A DNA stretch of 64,000 bases from Haliclystus octoradiatus (Eukaryota; Cnidaria; Staurozoa; Stauromedusae; Haliclystidae): the NCBI GenBank assembly GCA_916610825.1, contig OU744446.1:25620445-25684444 (forward strand), given 5' to 3'. Shown here one piece after another: positions 55,002-64,000 of this stretch (within the stretch, counting starts at the first letter, position 1; every line of letters starts with the position of its first letter). The notes below the pieces were generated by a model, which was given only the letters and a program-made list of their open reading frames with translations, was not told where the DNA came from and searched no databases. The position numbers and the translations under genes were made by a program.

Positions 55002-55330
55002 TACAAGATAAATTATATTCTCGCAAGGAAACATTTTATGACAATTTTCCTCTGGAGATTTATCTTTTAGAAATGATGGCCGATCGATTCACTTCTTTAC
55101 AACAACATAGATATAACACACCATCTTCATCGTATTGTGAGTGTTGTAAGGTTGAGGGTAGAATACGTACACTACTAGAAACAAAATATTATAACGCTTT
55201 AGTGAAACGTGGTCGGCGTGGAGCAGTTTTGTCTCTTCAAATCGACCAAGCGATAGCTTATGTTCCTTTGCATGGCTCAACGAATGAAGGAAAATTTCAT
55301 TTTCGTGGTTGGAGCAACAACAAATCTTGA
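55002..55330 (+). CDS. Unrecognised protein, probable terminal exon
   Basis: A pyrimidine-rich acceptor (TTCCGTTCCAATTTGCAG) precedes an open stretch of about 109 codons ending in TGA at 55330. Visible features are EIYLLEMMADRF, a CECC cysteine pair, the basic run VKRGRRGAV and a C-terminal KFHFRGWSNNKS. Codon use looks coding and a long AT-rich 3' region follows. If the acceptor is used, earlier exons lie upstream; otherwise the frame could start at 54944 or at the Met at 55074. I do not recognise the family. Confidence 0.5.
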
Positions 55331-58300
55331 AGTTTCAAATCAACGAAAAATGATTCCTTAATTGAAAGATTTTGTTATGAAATTTGAATTAATACATTTT
55401 TGAGTCGCTATACAATACTCATTGTGTACCAAAGAGAAAGAAGTTTCTGCATGTCCGTATATAGTCTGGACTTAGTTTGAATTACAACCATTTGTGTCAT
55501 TTGTAGTTTTATGATCGACATTTTTAATTCTACTTTTACGGCATATGTAATAGCGTGGATGGAAAATTCAACTTGTTTCAATGGCTAATATGCTAACGAT
55601 CTACTTGGATATTGTATCGACTTTTATCAGGAAATTTAAATAGGACATATACTATAAATGCAACCAACGACATATATATATATCTATATGAAGTGTGCGA
55701 AAAGACTTGCTAATCTTATGAACATTACTTTTGTTCAAATAATTCTGATCTTATTTATGTATGAAGTGGGTTTTGTAGAACCAAAAGATTGCCTTTTATC
55801 TTATTAAATAATGTCTTATCGATGAACAACGAACAGCATGTTCTGATCAAGAGCACATGTGTATATAAATTACAATTTTGTTGTAAACTTTTTAGCAACT
55901 TATTGATTCGTCTGCAAGCGTAACATTTTTGAAAACTATTTTAGGGATTTAGTTGTAAAAGAGTATATGTACGTGTTCTTTATTGGTTTAGCAGGTCAGT
56001 AAAGTTCCTCTCCTAAACACATTTTTTACTAATATGAAAATTTTGAAAAAATTTATGCAAACTTTTCAAATGCTGTATGTTTCAATATAATTACACTTTC
56101 TATCACAGAATCATGATAGAACTAATTAATGTTGTTGAAGTTTGTAACAGTTCAACTGTTCAAAAGTATTCCAATCTGAAACTATATATATAGCAACCAA
56201 CAAGTTAAAAAGTTTCGTCATTAATATTTATTTTGTTCCACGCATGTTTTCAATTAAAAAATCATCCAAATATTGAACGGCTAATTTAAAACTCAACCTG
56301 AAGCTGGCTACATAAACGTTGTTCCTTATTATTTATCATTTATCATGAATAAAAATATGGATTATGTTATCATCAGCGTATTAAAAGTTTCTATATGAGA
56401 TGTTATTTAGTTTGACAGATACTGTCGTTCATGTGTAGCAATAACAGCACAGTTTATAAAAACACTGAGCCCCAAGTTTCTGAACAAAATTATAAAAACA
56501 CTGAGCCCCAAGTTTCTGAACAAAATTATAAAAACGCTGAGCCCTAAGTTTCTGAACAAAATCAAGGAAAATCAATTGAATGTCACCGTAATAAAATAAG
56601 AGGCTCAGTTCAATGCTAAAGGTTCTTTTAATAAAAACGTATGTATGGAAAGTATGGAATATAATTATGGAATATATTATTGGAGCGGCAATGGTCCTAA
56701 ACTTCTAAAGGGTCGATATTTTGGATTTAATTAATTATTTCAACTGTACTCGACTATTTTCCATTAAGACTGCATGATTAATGTTTTTCAAACAATTGTA
56801 ATTCAAATATTTATTTAAAAGAAACAACATTTTAAAGTTTTTTTTACTTAGATGAGCATTAAACTTCACAATCTTTAAATCGGTTATCTTTCAGCTGTTC
56901 TGCTTACGGCTTTTAGGAAACATATCTTCATTTTTCTTACTAAACCGATCTATAAATAGTAACCTGTCACATTTATGACTTCATATATCGAAGGGCATCA
57001 TTATTTATTTAGAACCCAATTGCTTTTTCGGAGAGTTAATAGTTTTCAAACATCTCGAAGGCATATCTCAACGCGTGAATAATGCATTAAATCCGCCTGC
57101 ATTATTTTCGCTCAAAATACGCAGCTTAGTCATAGCCATATGCCATATCCTAAATGACATAGTTATACGATCAACAAAATATCATTATTTAAAAGCTGAG
57201 ATATTGAACTATTCCTGCAACGCAGCCTAGAAATATAAAACTAAAAGCGTTTTAAATCAGACAGAAAATGTTAGGCGGGAGCTGGAGGGGTGGATGTTGA
57301 TGTTGAGGCTTTTCATCGTTTGTGTAGTACATCTACGGGTAGTAGAACACGCATGTACGGATTGAAATGAAACAATCAGAGAATATGATTGATCCGTGTT
57401 CCACGCTCTTCGGGGGTGGGGGTGCATTGTGCAGTGTTTAGTTCACGCAACTACGCCATGCTGACCTGTATGTACGATAATGAGTATTCGAAATCGAGAT
57501 GGACGAGTACCTCTCAGCTAGTAGTACCTTGAGAGTAAGTTTAGTTAAACTCTTTCGGAATTCTATAAATAATATAAACCAAACTGCTTGGCTTGTAAAT
57601 AACAGCGTTCATCAGAATTAGAGTATGAGTAATGAATGGATAATATTCACACTGATTACTGGATGTGGTTATATAATGTAGTAGTCATACAAAGATCGAT
57701 GTTGATAACAACTATCACTATAGGGTAGCAGCTATAATAATGGTTTGGCCGGTTTCTCTGATGTCTGCGAAGACTCTTCAATGTCTTTATTACAATTCCA
57801 ATCCAAACAGTTCAAAGTTATGTTTTACTAATCATGCCATTAATTTATTAAAATGCTCCTGACTCAGTTGTGTAATATTAATTATTCTCCTTTCCGAGAT
57901 TTATCAAATATAATAGAGATTATATAGTATTATAGTTGATTTAAAATAAATATGTATTACATTGACCCATAAAGTCCTTGAATTGAGATTACTATGTACT
58001 GTCGTCCTGGGACTGCAGTATAAAAATGAAATTGTGCGATGCAATATACACTGGACGTCTTCTACTGCAAGACAATACAACGAATCCATAATTGTCTGAT
58101 CGAAGTTGAATCATTATATATTATCTTGATGATATGTATAATCTATTTTGACTCCATCACGATTGGGGAGTGGATTTGGAGTTAAGGCTTAGTGTGGGGG
58201 GGGGGTTGGATGTGCAATCATCTGCGAACCCAATTTACAGACGGCTAAGTTAATATAATAATAAATATGACCGGAACTCATGAACTGAACAAAGCTCAAT

Positions 58301-58902
58301 TTATTTCGGAAACAAACTGACGAAGACCATGCGATGATGAATGTATGTACCAAGGTAGTTACAAAAGAGGTAAGTACAATGTACAGGTTACAGCTGCAAT
58401 TTCATTGAATTATAAAGCTTGAGAAACGAGCTCTTAAAATTTGAGTGATAGAGAGATAGGGTCGAATAGAAGATCACATCTGGAGGTGTTGTAACAATAT
58501 TGTAGTAAGTGTAGCCCAGCACCGGTTTGTGTATTAGTATATATAGTAGGACAGCAATGCATTATCTTACGAATCAAGGGCACCTTTCAATGATTTTAAA
58601 ATGACCAGCTGAACCTTTGTATTGCTTTTGTAGTTATTGTGGAAGAAGCGAGGCTTGGAAAACACGACGGGGGTTATCACGTGATTCATGAAATATTTGA
58701 TATCGAGGATTTATTGTACATATATAAAACTCTATCAGGTACTTGATAATTGATGTCACAAAATGTAGTTAGGGGTTATCTCAAAACATCACAAAATTGA
58801 CTATTACAAGCAATGTTTATACATTAAACTATTGGTGTTGTATGGACAAATTTTATATAGAATTTATTTATCATTTATTTACTACTAAGATGCAATCTGT
58901 CT
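55331..58902. other. Intergenic region, no gene identified
   Basis: AT-rich. It holds a short tandem repeat at 56454-56561 and a run of G at about 58197. It contains no frame I would support. Confidence 0.5.
56454..56561. repeat. Tandem repeat, three units of 36 bp
   Basis: The unit contains TTATAAAAACACTGAGCCCC and AAGTTTCTGAACAAAA. The first two copies are identical and the third has two substitutions. Confidence 0.9.
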
Positions 58903-61745
<2,843 letters not shown>

Positions 61746-64000
61746 TGCTGATATATATTGCCAAAATCAAGACTTATAAAATAAAGTTTCGTTCTTGTTC
61801 GAACACCACAAAAGATGAAAGGAACTTTCACAGTGATGAGGTGGCCTAAATAAATTCCCACAATGCACTAGTAACCTCGTTTGCATAAATCCTTATATTT
61901 CCAACAGGACGGCAAGCTGCTACATTGTTATTGTTTTATAACTGCTTTCAGGTTGTTTTCCCTTGTGGCTTTGTTAGACAGTTAAAATATTTTTGAAATA
62001 TTCTATTTGGGAAAAGCTATCTGAGTAAAAATTTGAGATAGATGAGGATAACTCAATATTAAATTATATGTTACTCGTTTATCTATATGGCTTTTATACA
62101 TCGTATATTTTCTGGAAATAAAACAGACTCGACGAAGCAAAAGGTGAGTGAGTGAGTTGTGCCATCGTTGATCAGTATTTCTCAATACCAATAAAGCATA
62201 AAAACACTGGCTAACACTGACATTTGCAACTGTACAGTCTGCTATACTCGACATGATACTGTTCATGACAAGCTTGCAGTTATTTATTTCATTCATATGT
62301 AATGCATAGATTAGATTAATACAAACATCGGCTACATTAAGGGGCATTAATCCAGCAATAACCATATGATTTATAGACCTATCTGACAATAATTTCATAT
62401 TAGTAGCTTTCCATTAAAGTACGTACATACTAAATTTTCCTCTAGCCTACTTAGTAACTGTTTATGTGCGCTTTTGGATCAACATCAAGTGGGGGCACTG
62501 CCCACTATGATATTTAAAAGTACTGAAATAGCCTACTACTGAAAAATTAGGTAGAAGGCTAAGTTCCGGAAGGCTAGAGCAAAATCAGAATATTTATAGG
62601 CTATAATTTATTGATCAATCTTCAACAAAAAAGATGTTGAAAAGCCTTTAGGACTCCAGAAAACTTTTTTGTCGGGCCCTGCTCAACGTGAACTAAATAT
62701 TCATCATGGTTGTGGACTGACATAGGCCTATATTACCATATGTGTAGCCTATGGCTATATTGTAATAAGGTGACTGATCGAAAATAGTGTATATTCAACT
62801 TTATATAAATATCTCCACTTATTTGCGTTCAAACTAAGAAACCATTGTCACCATTCGTAATTATTTAGCTTCTGCTACTCAAATCTGTGATAACATTTTT
62901 TCATGTCATGTGCACTTTAAGTTTAATAATAACAGTGAAAAATATTGCTCTGCCAAAAAACTTGCACACAATCAGCTCAATTAAACTTTGCTACCATTAA
63001 CAACGCTTTCCTCTAAAGGAGTGACTAACCAAAAAAACAAGGTGTGGCAAAAGTAGCACCTTGTCTCATCTCCCTTCCCAGGACCTTCCACCTGTGCTGA
63101 TTACCTTGTTTGATATAAAATTGCTTCGGAAGCTGTTATCTAAATTTTGTTACCTACGTTCGTATTCTAACGGATGTGAACTAACTTCCGCCTACGAATT
63201 AAAAGCTAGCCCCACTAGAAAGGGGGCTTCATGCAATGGCAAACAACAGTGTCTGAGTCTAATTCAGCCTAAAATTAAAATTGTAACCACCATTTAGATA
63301 CAGGATTATATTTATATAGTTGATGTAAAAGGCATTTGGATATCTCTTCTTGATGTCTGGAACAATAGATATTTGTGTTACGGTATGATTATATATTTAC
63401 AATTCAATAAATATTTCAATAATGCTTAATAATGCTTACAGTTTATATACTACTCATTCTTTTTCTGATAAGGTAATTTTTAGTTAATTTTTGAATTATT
63501 CTCTATTTAAATCTTTGTGTAAGAATTGGTATTTGATAGATTTTTTGTGATATAGTAGGCCTATGCCTTTTGCTGCAACCACATTCTTGCACATCATGCC
63601 AAATTACAGCCTGCCTTGTCTGTGGAATAATACCAAGCATCTTGTCAATATTGACACTTCTTCGACATATAATAGACAGCTATAAAAGTTCTATAACATG
63701 TGAAATACAAAACTTCAGTGAAACCTGTATATAACAGCCAGCTATGAGAGGTAGATAAATCTACGATTATAGATAGGTGGCCTTTTTATACAGGTTTGAT
63801 TAAATAGAAATACTATTTTAGGCATTGCAGGAGTGACCACTATAGACAGGTGGCCATTGTACAGAGGTGACCACTGTACAGAGGTGACCGTATAACAGGT
63901 TTGACTGTACAGTACTATGTTTGTACCTCTTACATGTGTATTGTATGATTAGTTTCATTAATTTATGTTTGTTTATGTTTAATCATAACCGAAACATTTC
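61746..64000. other. Upstream of SEC61B, no gene identified
   Basis: It should contain the SEC61B promoter close to 61746-61900. A minisatellite-like stretch at about 63830-63915 has GAGGTGACCACTGTACA units repeated about four times. No other feature was recognised. Confidence 0.45.

Noticed and set aside
56454-56561. CRISPR-like array
   Set aside because: Three adjacent 36-bp units without spacers in an animal genome form a plain tandem repeat.
62003-62398. 131-codon frame on the minus strand
   Set aside because: No conserved motif, no splice context, and composition typical of non-coding AT-rich DNA.
63061-63297. 78-codon frame on the plus strand
   Set aside because: No recognisable domain or supporting splice sites; too weak to call a gene.

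Overview
The window is nuclear DNA of an animal: three genes have spliced structures with GT/AG introns, one is intronless, and the introns and spacers are crowded with metazoan-type transposons. Base composition is AT-rich. The mix (a KIAA0319-type MANSC domain, a USP37-like peptidase, SEC61B, Penelope-like, LINE, Ty3/gypsy, Ty1/copia and hAT elements, a tRNA-derived SINE) fits an invertebrate, perhaps an invertebrate deuterostome. I cannot name the species from the sequence alone.

Layout. (1) 1-8801, minus strand: the 5' part of a large cell-surface receptor gene. Nine exons, all joining in phase, give a signal peptide, three MANSC domains, a SEA domain and a hormone-receptor (HormR) domain, then a very long last exon with polyQ and polyP tracts that runs off the left edge. 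The HormR domain points to an adhesion-GPCR-like protein whose membrane part would lie outside the window. (2) 10031-11153: an uninterrupted 1.1 kb AAT microsatellite. (3) 11545-12351, minus: an intronless sulfotransferase-like gene. (4) 13151-52680, plus: a complete USP37-like deubiquitinase in 22 exons (766 codons plus stop), with a PH-like N-terminus, the USP catalytic core and two ubiquitin-interacting motifs. (5) 55002-55330, plus: an unrecognised probable terminal exon. (6) 58903-61745, minus: SEC61B in four exons.

Most of the 39 kb USP37-like gene is intron filled with mobile DNA. Intron 2 (13665-21609) holds a 1.16 kb hAT-like element with 8-bp target duplications, a decayed Ty1/copia element whose primer site matches the anticodon arm of initiator tRNA-Met, and a second hAT-like element. 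Intron 3 (21663-23687) holds a decayed hAT-like element and a short MITE. Intron 4 (23729-32214) holds a LINE with a 2A-like motif and a SAP domain, split by a young Ty3/gypsy element with identical LTRs and an intact 1277-codon gag-pol frame. Later introns hold a 2.6 kb palindrome made of two head-to-head Penelope-like fragments, each with a hammerhead-ribozyme-like motif, a deleted LINE containing a giant TTTA repeat, a SINE, and foldback elements.

The host genes are not an operon. The sulfotransferase and USP37-like genes are divergent, about 800 bp apart, and could share a promoter region. The items most worth following up are the MANSC3-SEA-HormR receptor, the Penelope palindrome with hammerhead motifs, the copia primer site, and tracts of degenerate repeated words seen at several places.
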